Below, piece by piece: positions 42,509-51,689 of a DNA stretch of 52,189 nucleotides (positions within the stretch are counted from its first letter, which is position 1; each line of letters starts with the position of its first letter). A program made the position numbers and the translations under genes. The stretch is taken from positions 1-52,189 of the forward strand of contig CBDUTO010000011.1 of NCBI GenBank assembly GCA_965370315.1, in the 5' to 3' direction. This stretch comes from 1-14-2-50-31-20 sp965370315. Its GTDB lineage: Bacteria > Bacteroidota > Ignavibacteria > Ignavibacteriales > Melioribacteraceae. The notes beneath the pieces are model-generated. The model did not search any database. It saw only the letters and a program-made list of their open reading frames with translations, and had not been told where the DNA came from.

Positions 42509-43909
42509 CTACTTTCCTATACAAAAATTATCAAAAATATTATTTAGTATATCATCAGTTGTAACTTTACCTATTATCTCTCCGAGCGAATCCTCAGCGG
42601 CTCTAAGATTAACAGAGATAAACTCTCCAGAAAGATAATTCCTTAATGAACTTATTCCCTCTTCTAGATCAATCTTAGCTTTTGAAAGGGCATCAAAGTG
42701 TCTGATGTTGTTTATTACTGCTGATTTCTCTGTAAACGATTCACTTCCCAAAGCTTTTTCTTTTAGTGTTTCCAGAAGCACGTCTATTCCAATATTATCT
42801 TTTACAGATATTTTTATGTGTGTATCAATATTATCCAGGTTGCCGAGCGGAGTATAAACACCACCACCCACATCACTCTCATTTAACAAATCAATTTTAT
42901 TAAGTACCGTAATTATTCTTTCTCCATCAATTAATCCTATTAACTCATTGTATAACTCTTTTGGAATTCCATTAACTACTTCGTCTATTAAAATCACGAC
43001 ATCTGAATTTTTAACCGCTTCACGACTTCTTTTAACGCCCTCTTTTTCAATTGCATCTTCTGCTAATCTAATACCAGCAGTATCATAGAGTTTAAACAAT
43101 ACCCCATCAATTGAAACTTCTTCTCTAATTACATCGCGAGTTGTTCCTGGTATTTCACTTACAATTGCTCTAGACTCTTTTAGAATATAATTAAGGAGCG
43201 AGGATTTTCCAACATTAGGCCTCCCTACAATCGCAACGTTTACCCCATCTCTAACAACTCTCCCATAGGAATATGAAGCTAAAAGATTTTCTATCTCACT
43301 TATAATTTTTTGAATATCTTCTATTACTCTTTCTTTCGCAACGAACTCAAGATCTTCTTCTGCAAAATCCAACTCTAGCTCAATTAATGACGTAGTATCA
43401 ATTAACTCTTTTCGTAGTAGATCTATTTTTTGTGAAAGCATTCCATCAAGTTGATTTCTTGCACCGCGCAGTGATGCTTCAGTTCTCGAATTAATTATAT
43501 CAGCAACCGCTTCAGCTTGTGTTAAATCCATCTTGCCATTAAGAAATGCTCTTTTTGTAAACTCTCCAGGTTCTGCCAAACGGATATTTATGTTTACAAG
43601 TTCTTCTATAATTTTCTTAACAACAATTGTACTTGAGTGAGAACTAATTTCAATTGAATCTTCCCCAGTATATGAATGTGGATTTAAGAAAACTGAAACT
43701 AAAACATCATCTATTACATATTTACTTTTGGAAACAATATTTCCATAATGAAGTGTATGAGTTTTTGCTTCTAAGAGACTGACCTTGCCATCAAAAATAG
43801 AATTAACTTTCTCGATTGAATTATCACCACTAACCCGAATTATTGAAATGGCACCTTCTCCAACTGGGGTAGCAAGTGCTGCTATTGTATCATTGTTTGA
43901 AAACTGCAT
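42509..43909 (-). CDS. mnmE: tRNA U34 modification GTPase MnmE
   Basis: A 466-residue enzyme that with MnmG modifies U34 of tRNAs reading two-codon boxes. The N-terminal folate-binding domain starts NDTIAALATPVGEGAISIIRVSG. The G domain has NVAIVGRPNVGKSSLLNYIL (G1), IPGTTRDVIREEV (G2), YDTAGIR (G3) and LNKIDLL (G4). The C-terminus ends in FCIGK, the catalytic Cys motif. It is intact, in contrast to mnmG, which has an in-frame stop. It is followed by the gene-free region with parS sites and is divergent from the DUF6544 gene. Confidence 0.97.
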   Translation of the reverse strand: MQFSNNDTIAALATPVGEGAISIIRVSGDNSIEKVNSIFDGKVSLLEAKTHTLHYGNIVSKSKYVIDDVLVSVFLNPHSYTGEDSIEISSHSSTIVVKKIIEELVNINIRLAEPGEFTKRAFLNGKMDLTQAEAVADIINSRTEASLRGARNQLDGMLSQKIDLLRKELIDTTSLIELELDFAEEDLEFVAKERVIEDIQKIISEIENLLASYSYGRVVRDGVNVAIVGRPNVGKSSLLNYILKESRAIVSEIPGTTRDVIREEVSIDGVLFKLYDTAGIRLAEDAIEKEGVKRSREAVKNSDVVILIDEVVNGIPKELYNELIGLIDGERIITVLNKIDLLNESDVGGGVYTPLGNLDNIDTHIKISVKDNIGIDVLLETLKEKALGSESFTEKSAVINNIRHFDALSKAKIDLEEGISSLRNYLSGEFISVNLRAAEDSLGEIIGKVTTDDILNNIFDNFCIGK

Positions 43910-44137
43910 ATTATTATTTTTAATTTAAAAGAACTTGTAATTTACCAAATATTATCTATATCTACAACTTTCTATTTTTATAACTCTTTACAAGATAGGG
44001 GTTTATGGCCTTTTAGGCACATATGTTTTATCTTAGTTTTAATTTGTTTAATTTTCGTGTTTAATTAATGTATATCTAGCAATTGACAGCTACGTGAATA
44101 AGTATTATTTTTGATTTTCATCTAAAGGAATTTTGTC

Positions 44138-44980
44138 TTGAGTAAACTAATAATTAAACTTTTAATCGGAATAATTGTCGTTGTAACAGCTGGTTTTTTT
44201 ATTGGAATGCCATATGTTAATAATACTCTTTTAGAGAAAGAAATCGATTTTTTTAAGAAAAACAAATCTAAAGTGAAGTCAATCTCATTTAGTACAGATG
44301 ATTTTTCAAAACTCCCTTTTGTCGTTAAGAACTATTTAAGAAAAAGTATTAAGAGAGAAGCCATCTCTCCCCAATATTGCAAATATGTAATCACTGGAAA
44401 AACAAAGAGAGACAAAAACAGCGAATGGGAAAATATAACTTCGCAAAACTATTATTCGGCAACTACCTCAGACTTTTTGAAAATAATTGAAACTCAAAAT
44501 AGTTTCCCTCTCTGGACAGTAACTGTAAACAAATACTTTAATACCAAAGCATCTACAAACAGTAAGCTTTTATCAAGTATTACAACAAATGATTTTGCAG
44601 GGAATAAATTGACTAGATCCTATCTGGTCTTATATTTATTAGAATCCGTTCTTTGCCCTACTGTTCTGCTGCCTAATATGAATGTACACTGGAAACCAAT
44701 TAGTAGCACACAAGCACTTGCCACTATTTGGGACGACAATCTTAAAGGGTCAGCTATTTTTAATTTTAATAAAAAAGGTGAGATTACAAAAGTAGAAAGT
44801 GGCGACAGATATATGCCTGGAACAATTGACTACAATAGGGAAACATTTACTATCCATTTTGCTAACTATAAGACTTTCGACAATTTCACTATTCCTACCT
44901 ACTTCGAATATCAGTGGAATCTTGCAAGTGGTGATTTTACTTTTGGAAAATTTCATATTTCAGAAATAAATTACAAATAA
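44138..44980 (+). CDS. DUF6544 family membrane-anchored protein
   Basis: The protein has 280 residues. An N-terminal anchor (about 4-27, IIKLLIGIIVVVTAGFFIG) is followed by an exposed domain with LPFVVKNYLRKSI, YLVLYLLESVLCPTVLLPN, VHWKPISSTQALATIWD, GEITKVESGDRYM and IPTYFEYQW, which fit DUF6544. No function is known for the family. The start is TTG 44138 with AAAGGA upstream. It is 17 bp from the isoaspartyl peptidase gene, so the two are likely co-transcribed. Confidence 0.77.
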   Translation: MSKLIIKLLIGIIVVVTAGFFIGMPYVNNTLLEKEIDFFKKNKSKVKSISFSTDDFSKLPFVVKNYLRKSIKREAISPQYCKYVITGKTKRDKNSEWENITSQNYYSATTSDFLKIIETQNSFPLWTVTVNKYFNTKASTNSKLLSSITTNDFAGNKLTRSYLVLYLLESVLCPTVLLPNMNVHWKPISSTQALATIWDDNLKGSAIFNFNKKGEITKVESGDRYMPGTIDYNRETFTIHFANYKTFDNFTIPTYFEYQWNLASGDFTFGKFHISEINYK

Positions 44981-44997
44981 TCTTATGAGTGATAATT

Positions 44998-46032
44998 ATG
45001 AAAGCAATTAGTTTTCTTATCATATTAATATCGATACTATTTATCACTTCTTGTGCTAATACTAATAGAGAAAGTCCCAACACAGCGCTATCTAAAAATC
45101 GTTTTGGATTGGTAATTCACGGTGGTGCTGGCACAATGGAAAGATCCAGATATTCTATAGTAAAAACAAAATCCTATAAAAAGAAATTAAGTGAGGCTCT
45201 GGAGAAAGGCTATTCCATTTTAGAAAATGGTGGTAGCGCACTAGATGCAGTAGAGCAAACAATTCTTGTGATGGAAAACTCCCCTCTTTTCAACGCTGGA
45301 AAAGGTGCAGTCTTTACAAGTAATGGCATAAACGAACTTGATGCTTCAATTATGGATGGAAGTAATCTCAATGCTGGAACAGTGGCTGGTATTACAACTG
45401 TTAAAAACCCAATTAAACTTGCACGCAGAATTATGGAAAACTCTGAACATGTAATGATGATTGGAAAAGGTGCGGAGATATTTGCACAAGAACAAAACAT
45501 TGAAATAGTTAATCCCTCATATTTTAAAACTGACGAACGATGGGAGTCATTACAAAAGATAAAATCTCGAGAGCATAATAAAGATGAAAGTTATTTAAAT
45601 AATAATTATGATTATAAATTTGGAACCGTTGGATGTGCTGCCTTGGACAAAATGGGCAATATTGCTTCTGGTACTTCAACTGGTGGTATGACAAACAAAA
45701 AATATGGACGTGTTGGTGATGTTCCAATTATTGGAGCTGGTACATACGCAAACAACAACACCTGTGCCCTCTCTGCTACTGGACACGGCGAGTTTTTTAT
45801 TCGTAATGTAGTCACGCATGATATCTCGGCTTTAATGGAGTATAAAAACCTCTCTCTTGACGAAGCAGCAAAAGAAGTTATAATGAATAAGTTAGTGCAA
45901 CAAAAAGGGAGTGGTGGTGTAATTGGTATTGACAACCATGGCAATATTACAATGACGTTTAATACAAAAGGTATGTACCGTGGATATAAAATAAGTGGGG
46001 GCAATACTATAGTAAAAATATTTGGAGATTAA
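44998..46032 (+). CDS. Isoaspartyl peptidase / L-asparaginase lipoprotein (Ntn hydrolase)
   Basis: The protein has 344 residues. A lipoprotein signal ends at C19 (SILFITSC). The Ntn-hydrolase has FGLVIHGGAGTMERSRYS, GGSALDAVEQTI, GKGAVFTSNG, LDASIMDGS and the autocleavage/catalytic Thr T210 in FGTVGCAALD; STGGMTNKKYGRVGDVPIIGAGTYAN binds substrate. It hydrolyses isoaspartyl dipeptides and asparagine. Export is unusual for this family in Proteobacteria but seen in Bacteroidota. ATG 44998 is chosen over GTG 44989 because it begins the signal peptide. Confidence 0.92.
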   Translation: MKAISFLIILISILFITSCANTNRESPNTALSKNRFGLVIHGGAGTMERSRYSIVKTKSYKKKLSEALEKGYSILENGGSALDAVEQTILVMENSPLFNAGKGAVFTSNGINELDASIMDGSNLNAGTVAGITTVKNPIKLARRIMENSEHVMMIGKGAEIFAQEQNIEIVNPSYFKTDERWESLQKIKSREHNKDESYLNNNYDYKFGTVGCAALDKMGNIASGTSTGGMTNKKYGRVGDVPIIGAGTYANNNTCALSATGHGEFFIRNVVTHDISALMEYKNLSLDEAAKEVIMNKLVQQKGSGGVIGIDNHGNITMTFNTKGMYRGYKISGGNTIVKIFGD

Positions 46033-46092
46033 TATTCATGTGATATTTTCAAGCCTATCACAGCAATAAAAAAAAAACTATAACTTATTGAG

Positions 46093-47238
46093 CTATTCAC
46101 TTTTAATATCAAATAAATCAAAGAGTCTTTTTGAACTAAGTTTTCCTGTTCTACTATTATTGGATAAAACAATAATCGTCTTTTCATCTTGTAATGATCG
46201 AAAGAAATAAGAACGAAAACCCTTCCACCATCCAGTGTGATATACAATTTTAGAACTATCTGGCAGCATGTTTACACGCCAGCCATAGCCGTAGTTATCG
46301 TTATCATGTAATTCGTTATTCCAACCTTGGTAAGCAATACTCATTTCATTCTCTGTGAAAAAATGATTTTTATAACTAGCTTGGCTAAATTTATTCATAT
46401 CTTCAACCGTTGAATAAATTCCTTTGTCTCCAACAACACCGTTCAAATAAGAGTTTCTTGCTTTTCTTCTCCAATTTATATAGCCAACAACTGGTTCATT
46501 ATTATCGAAGGAAATATTTTTATCATACACATTTGTATTAATCATTCCAATTGGTTTGAAAACATTTTCTTCCATAAACTCTGAGTAGTTCATTTTAGAA
46601 ACCGTTTCAATAATTGAAGCAAGAATTGCATAATTCGTATTGTTATAATTATACCGTACGCCAGGCTTGTGATAACGCATTGGTTCATGCCCAATTAAAA
46701 TATCTATTACATCACAATTATCAATCGTTGTATTCTCCTTATCCTTCCAATGCTCATCAGCAGCATACATATAGTTTGGAAGTCCAGAACGATGGATTAG
46801 AAGTTGGTGAATAGTAATATTGTTATACGGAAAGTCAGGAAAGAAATGTCTTATACTATCTTGAAAAGATAGCTTCCCTTTTTTTTCAAGCAACATAATT
46901 CCAAATGCGGTAAAGGTTTTTGAAACGGACGCTAATTGGAAACTTGAGTTAATACTTAATGAATCCTTGCGCTTTCTATTTGCAAATCCAAAAGCCTTTT
47001 TATAGATAATTGTGTCGTGTGCAGAAAAAAGGACAGCCCCATTGAAGGCGCCAAGTTCATATCTGTTTTGGAAAAAAGAATCAATATTATTAGTTATAGA
47101 ATCATCTTCCAAATAAATTTCGTTGTAAATAAATTTTACATTCGGATCTATATCTTCAACATCACTACAATTAAAAAACAAAAAAGATAGAATGCTTGCT
47201 ATTAAAATAATTTTCGTCTGGTTTAACATTTTTCTCAT
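46093..47238 (-). CDS. Serine hydrolase, beta-lactamase/PBP-like lipoprotein
   Basis: A 381-residue lipoprotein (signal to C24, SILSFLFFNC) with the class C beta-lactamase / D-Ala-D-Ala peptidase fold: SVSK at 104-107 (nucleophile S104), YNNTNYA as the YxN region, and HTGWWKGFRS near the C-terminus in place of KTG. It probably acts in the periplasm on peptides, esters or peptidoglycan; a true beta-lactamase role is not implied. The chosen start (47238) begins the lipoprotein signal. It lies downstream of the OmpA/TSP3 gene but is separated by a strong terminator, so it has its own promoter. Confidence 0.88.
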   Translation of the reverse strand: MRKMLNQTKIILIASILSFLFFNCSDVEDIDPNVKFIYNEIYLEDDSITNNIDSFFQNRYELGAFNGAVLFSAHDTIIYKKAFGFANRKRKDSLSINSSFQLASVSKTFTAFGIMLLEKKGKLSFQDSIRHFFPDFPYNNITIHQLLIHRSGLPNYMYAADEHWKDKENTTIDNCDVIDILIGHEPMRYHKPGVRYNYNNTNYAILASIIETVSKMNYSEFMEENVFKPIGMINTNVYDKNISFDNNEPVVGYINWRRKARNSYLNGVVGDKGIYSTVEDMNKFSQASYKNHFFTENEMSIAYQGWNNELHDNDNYGYGWRVNMLPDSSKIVYHTGWWKGFRSYFFRSLQDEKTIIVLSNNSRTGKLSSKRLFDLFDIKSE

Positions 47239-47297
47239 ATTATAATAATTAAAACGGACAAAACTAAATATGTGCAGAATGGTATGCAAGCATTAAT

Positions 47298-47334
47298 AAA
47301 AAAAGCCCCATCCCGAGAGAATCGGAATGGGGCT
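47298..47334 (-). terminator. Rho-independent terminator of the OmpA/TSP3 gene
   Basis: On the minus strand AGCCCCAT and CCGA stems pair with TCGG and ATGGGGCT (plus-strand limits 47304-47334, one mismatch), followed by a run of seven T. It lies 26 bp after the OmpA/TSP3 stop, so it terminates that gene and insulates the serine hydrolase gene. Confidence 0.85.
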
Positions 47335-47360
47335 GGTAGAAAAAGAGCTATTATAAAATA

Positions 47361-48842
47361 TTACTTTTCATATTTTTCAATTTCAACTCTTCTGTTCTGA
47401 GCTCTTCCTTCTTTTGTTTTGTTTGAAGCTACAGGATTTAATTCTCCTTTGCCACTACAAATTAATCTACCTTCATTAATACCATTTGCAATTAAATATT
47501 TTTTAACTGATTGAGCTCTTCGTTTTGATAACTTTAAGTTATACGCATCAGGACCAGAACTATCAGCATATCCAGTTAAGCTTACTTTTACTGAAGGATG
47601 AGCATTAAGCTGGTCTAATAATCTTGCTAACGCTTTCTTATCAGGGCTATTTAATTTATTGCTATCAAATTCAAAATTGATTCTATCAAGAACAACTTTA
47701 TCAATTGTAACAACAACTGGTTTTACAACATCATCTTTAGGATTAAGTGGGTCAGTTCCTCTATTAACTTCTGTTCCATCATCAACTGAACCTTTGTCAG
47801 TGTCTGCTTTTAAAGGATCTGTTTTATACTTATTAACTTCCTCACCATCTTTAAGCTTGTCGCCATCAGTATCTGCTTTTGTAGGATCTGTTTTGTGAGT
47901 ATTAACTTCAGCACCATCTTTAAGTGTGTCGCCGTCAGTATCTGCATTTAATGGATCAGATTTGTAAGTAATAACTTCAGCAAAATCATTTAGTCCATCA
48001 TCATCAGTGTCAGCTTTTGTAGGGCTAGTTTTATAATTATTAACTTCTTCGCCATCTTTAAGTCCGTCACCATCCGAATCAGCTTTTAATGGATCAGAAT
48101 TATACTTTTGAATTTCTTCACCATCTTTAAGTCCATCACCATCTGTGTCGGCATTTAAAGGATCGGTTCCAATTTTTTCTTCTTCACATGTAGACAATCC
48201 ATCTTCATCTGGATCAACTTCACATCCACCAATTGAGTATGCAATGCCAATACCAGCATGCCACCATTTATCATACTTGTTGTGATCGCTAGCAGGATTA
48301 GGTGTTTCATACGCATTTACAAGATCTGAAAATACCACATTAAGACCACCTTGCACATCTAGCAACCAGTGGTCACCAATAGCAAATTCAATTCCTAAAC
48401 CAGCAGGAACAAAAAGTTCTGTGTTGTTATCAACAGTAGTGCTTACTGGATCAATTGGCATGTCAGCGATTGAATAATAAACCAATCCAACACCAGCATA
48501 TAAATAAGGATTCCAAGAGTCACTTTCTATTGGGCTAAATAATAATCTAGGATCCGCTGGAATAAACGATTCTGACACAGCATTTCCACCATAATCTTTC
48601 ATTTCCATGAAACCAAATCCAACTCCACCCTCAAGATCAAACATACTACCAAGTTCGTATCTTACAAAAGGTCTCACTTGAAATGATAAACCATCTGCAT
48701 CAAACTCATTCCAAACTCCAATGTAATTGCCTTGGAGACCAACTTTAAGGTCGTAATTATTGAGTTGTGCATTAGTGTTAACAGTAGCAATGGTTAGAAA
48801 CATAGCTACAAGCAAAATTACAATTGTGTTACTTTTTTTCAT
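47361..48842 (-). CDS. OmpA-family outer-membrane protein with TSP3 calcium-binding repeats
   Basis: The protein has 493 residues. After a signal peptide (to NTNA, about 25) comes a beta-barrel of about 180 residues. Then a Ca2+-binding thrombospondin type 3 linker (210-366) has seven units of about 23 residues (ADTDGDGLKDGEEV). Last is an OmpA peptidoglycan-binding domain (about 385-493, FEFDSNKLNSPDKKALARLL and LTGYADSSG, GRAQNRRVEI). It would tie the outer membrane to the wall, with the acidic linker stiffened by calcium. It ends at a strong terminator and is transcribed alone. Confidence 0.95.
   Translation of the reverse strand: MKKSNTIVILLVAMFLTIATVNTNAQLNNYDLKVGLQGNYIGVWNEFDADGLSFQVRPFVRYELGSMFDLEGGVGFGFMEMKDYGGNAVSESFIPADPRLLFSPIESDSWNPYLYAGVGLVYYSIADMPIDPVSTTVDNNTELFVPAGLGIEFAIGDHWLLDVQGGLNVVFSDLVNAYETPNPASDHNKYDKWWHAGIGIAYSIGGCEVDPDEDGLSTCEEEKIGTDPLNADTDGDGLKDGEEIQKYNSDPLKADSDGDGLKDGEEVNNYKTSPTKADTDDDGLNDFAEVITYKSDPLNADTDGDTLKDGAEVNTHKTDPTKADTDGDKLKDGEEVNKYKTDPLKADTDKGSVDDGTEVNRGTDPLNPKDDVVKPVVVTIDKVVLDRINFEFDSNKLNSPDKKALARLLDQLNAHPSVKVSLTGYADSSGPDAYNLKLSKRRAQSVKKYLIANGINEGRLICSGKGELNPVASNKTKEGRAQNRRVEIEKYEK
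47745..48215 (-). repeat. In-gene tandem repeat of about 69 bp (TSP3 units)
   Basis: Seven consecutive units of 66-69 bp encode the DxDxDGxxDGxEV linker. The repeats are similar but not identical in DNA, so copy number can change by recombination, altering linker length. It is a coding repeat, not a CRISPR array: there are no constant repeats with unique spacers. Confidence 0.85.
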
Positions 48843-49113
48843 TAGTGCCTCGCTTTTTAATGATATTATTATTAATTAAATTTCTATATAGATGTCCTGA
48901 TGTTTAATATATTCAGCTTTTGATTTAATAAAAGAACATACTGTCTTAATTAGTGTAAATTTCTACATAATAAAATAATCTTTTTCTCTATCTTTTCAAA
49001 TAATTATTTTTCAATTATAAGATATTAAACCATAAAAATATGAACTACAAATCATTATATTTGTGATAATTATCACATTAACAATAGTAATTTTAATTAT
49101 TTTAGTTCAGTAT

Positions 49114-49692
49114 ATGAACAAATCAAAAATTATATTTTTAGCATTATTTATTTCTGGAACTGTTTTTTCTCAATCCATCGATAATACTTTTGATAAAAGC
49201 ACTTTTGCTATATCATATATTAAAACTACCGAGCACAATGGATTGGATACTTACTGGAATATTGAAAATAGTTTTGGTGGCTATTTTCAAACACAATTTT
49301 ACATTGGTGATATTTCTGTTGGGCTTTTACATACCTCATTTAAGGGAATAAAAAGCAAGTATCCAGATTTTTCATCATACTATATATATATAAGTTGGAT
49401 TGGGGTAATTGATCTGCCACTTAATTCATCACTGGGTGCTGGGGTAAAAGTTGGTAGTTATTTAATGACCTTTGAAAGTGATACGTTAAACTCTTTTCAA
49501 AAAAATGAAAGTGAACTTGCAATTGGGCCTTATGCAGTTTTCACTCTTCCCTTATTCAGTCAATTATCATTAAATTTAAGTGGTGAACTTATTACAGTTT
49601 TCACAAATAGATCTATGAAGTTTTTCAATTTATCGGCAGGGGTTTCGTATTCATTCTCAACGCCTGATTGGTTAAGACGAGTATTTGAATGA
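49114..49692 (+). CDS. Predicted outer-membrane beta-barrel protein
   Basis: The protein has 192 residues and a signal peptide (MNKSKIIFLALFISGTVFS). The mature part alternates aromatic and polar strands (FGGYFQTQFYIGDISVGLLH, LGAGVKVGSYLMTF, LSAGVSYSFS), typical of a small 8-stranded barrel. No family was recognised. The start at 49114 is preferred because it begins the signal peptide; an in-frame start 51 bp upstream adds a hydrophobic stretch. It overlaps the TonB-receptor-like gene by 4 bp, so they work from one mRNA. Confidence 0.78.
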   Translation: MNKSKIIFLALFISGTVFSQSIDNTFDKSTFAISYIKTTEHNGLDTYWNIENSFGGYFQTQFYIGDISVGLLHTSFKGIKSKYPDFSSYYIYISWIGVIDLPLNSSLGAGVKVGSYLMTFESDTLNSFQKNESELAIGPYAVFTLPLFSQLSLNLSGELITVFTNRSMKFFNLSAGVSYSFSTPDWLRRVFE

Positions 49693-51611
49693 GGTATTTC
49701 GTTTTAATCTTGCTAATAATTTCATCTTTTTTGTTTTCTCAAAAGAGAGACTTTAATGATGGTATTTCAAAAACTATTATTTCTAATAGTGACTTAAAAA
49801 ACTCTGGAGTAATTAATATAAGTGACATTTTTAATCTTCTCAACAATTGGAATAATTCAACAATTAATGGTTATAGCTTTGCAGTATCACCAAACAATTT
49901 ATCTCTTTATCAAAATCAAACTGTAATTGTTTTAATCAATGGTCAGCAAATTGATTTAGGTGAGCATGATTTTATTAATCTAAATCTAATTCCTTTAACT
50001 ATAGATCAAATAGATACAGTCGTGGTAAACAGCTTTCCACAATTGGAGAATGGAATATATGCTACTGGCGGTGTAATTAATTTTATAACAAAAAAACCAA
50101 CCAAAGGCTTATCCTTTAATCTATTTAATAGTGTTGGCAATGAGGTGGGTGATCCCGGACCATATGTGTTTACGCAAGAACGATCGCCCAATGTTGATAA
50201 GCTTGGTTATCTCCTATCGTTTAACTTAAACACACGAGGCGAAGATTGGTATTTGAGAACGTTTATAAAAACAGAAGAAAACTATTTAACTGATCCAGCT
50301 ATTAAAGATAGAATTAACAGCATAAGTTCAGATAATAAATCTCATATGCTTGCGGCATCGACAATTTTAAATTTCAATGCGTTAAATGGAAATCATAATT
50401 TATTATTTGGATATACAGAAAATGAGGACTTTGTTTTTTATAGCGAGATTGGGTCGGAAGTACCTAGCAATAATATTTTAAAGCATATTGGTCTAAATGG
50501 AACATTCTATCTTACACCAAAGATAGACTTAAATTATTTTATTAAGACTTCTGAGAATGAGCTGAAAAATAGAACAAGTTCAATCTATTCAGATTTTTAT
50601 GAACGTAGCAAAAGATTTCTTACACGCATTGAAAGCGAATACAGAGAAAATAATATTTCTTTAGCTTTCGGATTAACATACGAAAACAATGAACTCACTT
50701 TGCTTAATGGAAACAACCAATTTGACAGAATAACTCTTTACACTTCCTTAAATTATTTTCTTAATCAGAAGTTCAATTATATTTTTGATTTTTCAACAAC
50801 AAAGCAAAGTGGAGAAACACTTTTAAATGGTACGCTTAAAAACTTTTGGAATATTTCTGAAAGGAACAGCTTAACCTTTGCCTTTAGTTATTCTCAAAAT
50901 TTATCTACTTATTATAATGTTTCAAACTTCTCCAATAGTTTTAACAATTTTGCAAATAACTTAATATCCAATAATAAATCCAACCTTTTCTCATCAAATC
51001 TATCTTACAGTTATAGTTTAAACAAGAATTTTAATTTTAATCTGGTTGGAGATTATAGACACTTTTTTGACTATACTCTTGAAGATTACAACTATCAGTT
51101 CAATCTAATTGATGGTACAATTGAAAGCAATTACAGTATAAGTAACGACGAATTTTTAAAGGTTGCTTCTGGATCAATTAAATTGGAGCAAATAATTTCT
51201 AAAGTAGTAAACCATAATCTTTATTATCAATACCAAGCAGAATTTGATGGATCATATTTGTTTAAGAATATTTGGAAATCGTTTCCCAACCACAAATTTG
51301 TTTACTCTATTAATTTTAACTTTGATAATAGCTTTGGGATATGGGCAAGATATTACTTCCAATCAGAAACCTATTGGAACCAGTATCAGTATCTGGATTA
51401 CCAATCCAACACTGAATCATCCAACAAAATAGAGGCATACTCTACAATTGATTTATCTGTTCAAAAATGGTTTTGGCAGAAAAGGGTTTGGCTAAATTTG
51501 GTTTTTAAAGACATTCTAAATAATCGTCAATATTTTCATCCTATTGGAGCTGGCTTCGACATGAGGTTTTACTTACAGTTTCATGTTTATTTCCACTCTC
51601 TTTTAATTTAG
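49689..51611 (+). CDS. TonB-dependent-receptor-like outer-membrane protein
   Basis: The protein has 640 residues. A signal peptide (RYFVLILLIISSFLFS) is followed by a plug domain (about 25-140) with SDIFNLLNNWN, VIVLINGQQID and ENGIYATGGVINFITKKP, the classical plug end. The rest is a barrel of alternating strands, Asn- and Ser-rich, ending in an aromatic residue region (YLQFHVYFHSLLI). No clear TonB box or carboxypeptidase-like N-terminal domain is seen, and it is shorter than most TonB receptors. It could import a small ligand or act as a structural barrel. It is coupled to the gene before. Confidence 0.82.
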   Translation: MRYFVLILLIISSFLFSQKRDFNDGISKTIISNSDLKNSGVINISDIFNLLNNWNNSTINGYSFAVSPNNLSLYQNQTVIVLINGQQIDLGEHDFINLNLIPLTIDQIDTVVVNSFPQLENGIYATGGVINFITKKPTKGLSFNLFNSVGNEVGDPGPYVFTQERSPNVDKLGYLLSFNLNTRGEDWYLRTFIKTEENYLTDPAIKDRINSISSDNKSHMLAASTILNFNALNGNHNLLFGYTENEDFVFYSEIGSEVPSNNILKHIGLNGTFYLTPKIDLNYFIKTSENELKNRTSSIYSDFYERSKRFLTRIESEYRENNISLAFGLTYENNELTLLNGNNQFDRITLYTSLNYFLNQKFNYIFDFSTTKQSGETLLNGTLKNFWNISERNSLTFAFSYSQNLSTYYNVSNFSNSFNNFANNLISNNKSNLFSSNLSYSYSLNKNFNFNLVGDYRHFFDYTLEDYNYQFNLIDGTIESNYSISNDEFLKVASGSIKLEQIISKVVNHNLYYQYQAEFDGSYLFKNIWKSFPNHKFVYSINFNFDNSFGIWARYYFQSETYWNQYQYLDYQSNTESSNKIEAYSTIDLSVQKWFWQKRVWLNLVFKDILNNRQYFHPIGAGFDMRFYLQFHVYFHSLLI

Positions 51612-51689
51612 TGAGTAGAATAGAATAACAATTTTAATAATTATTCAATAATTTAAATATTATATAATTTGATTTAATAATCGGGAGCA

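Noticed and set aside
47745..48215. Regular 69-bp repeats as a possible CRISPR array
   Set aside because: They encode TSP3 protein repeats in frame and vary along their length; there are no constant repeats with unique spacers.
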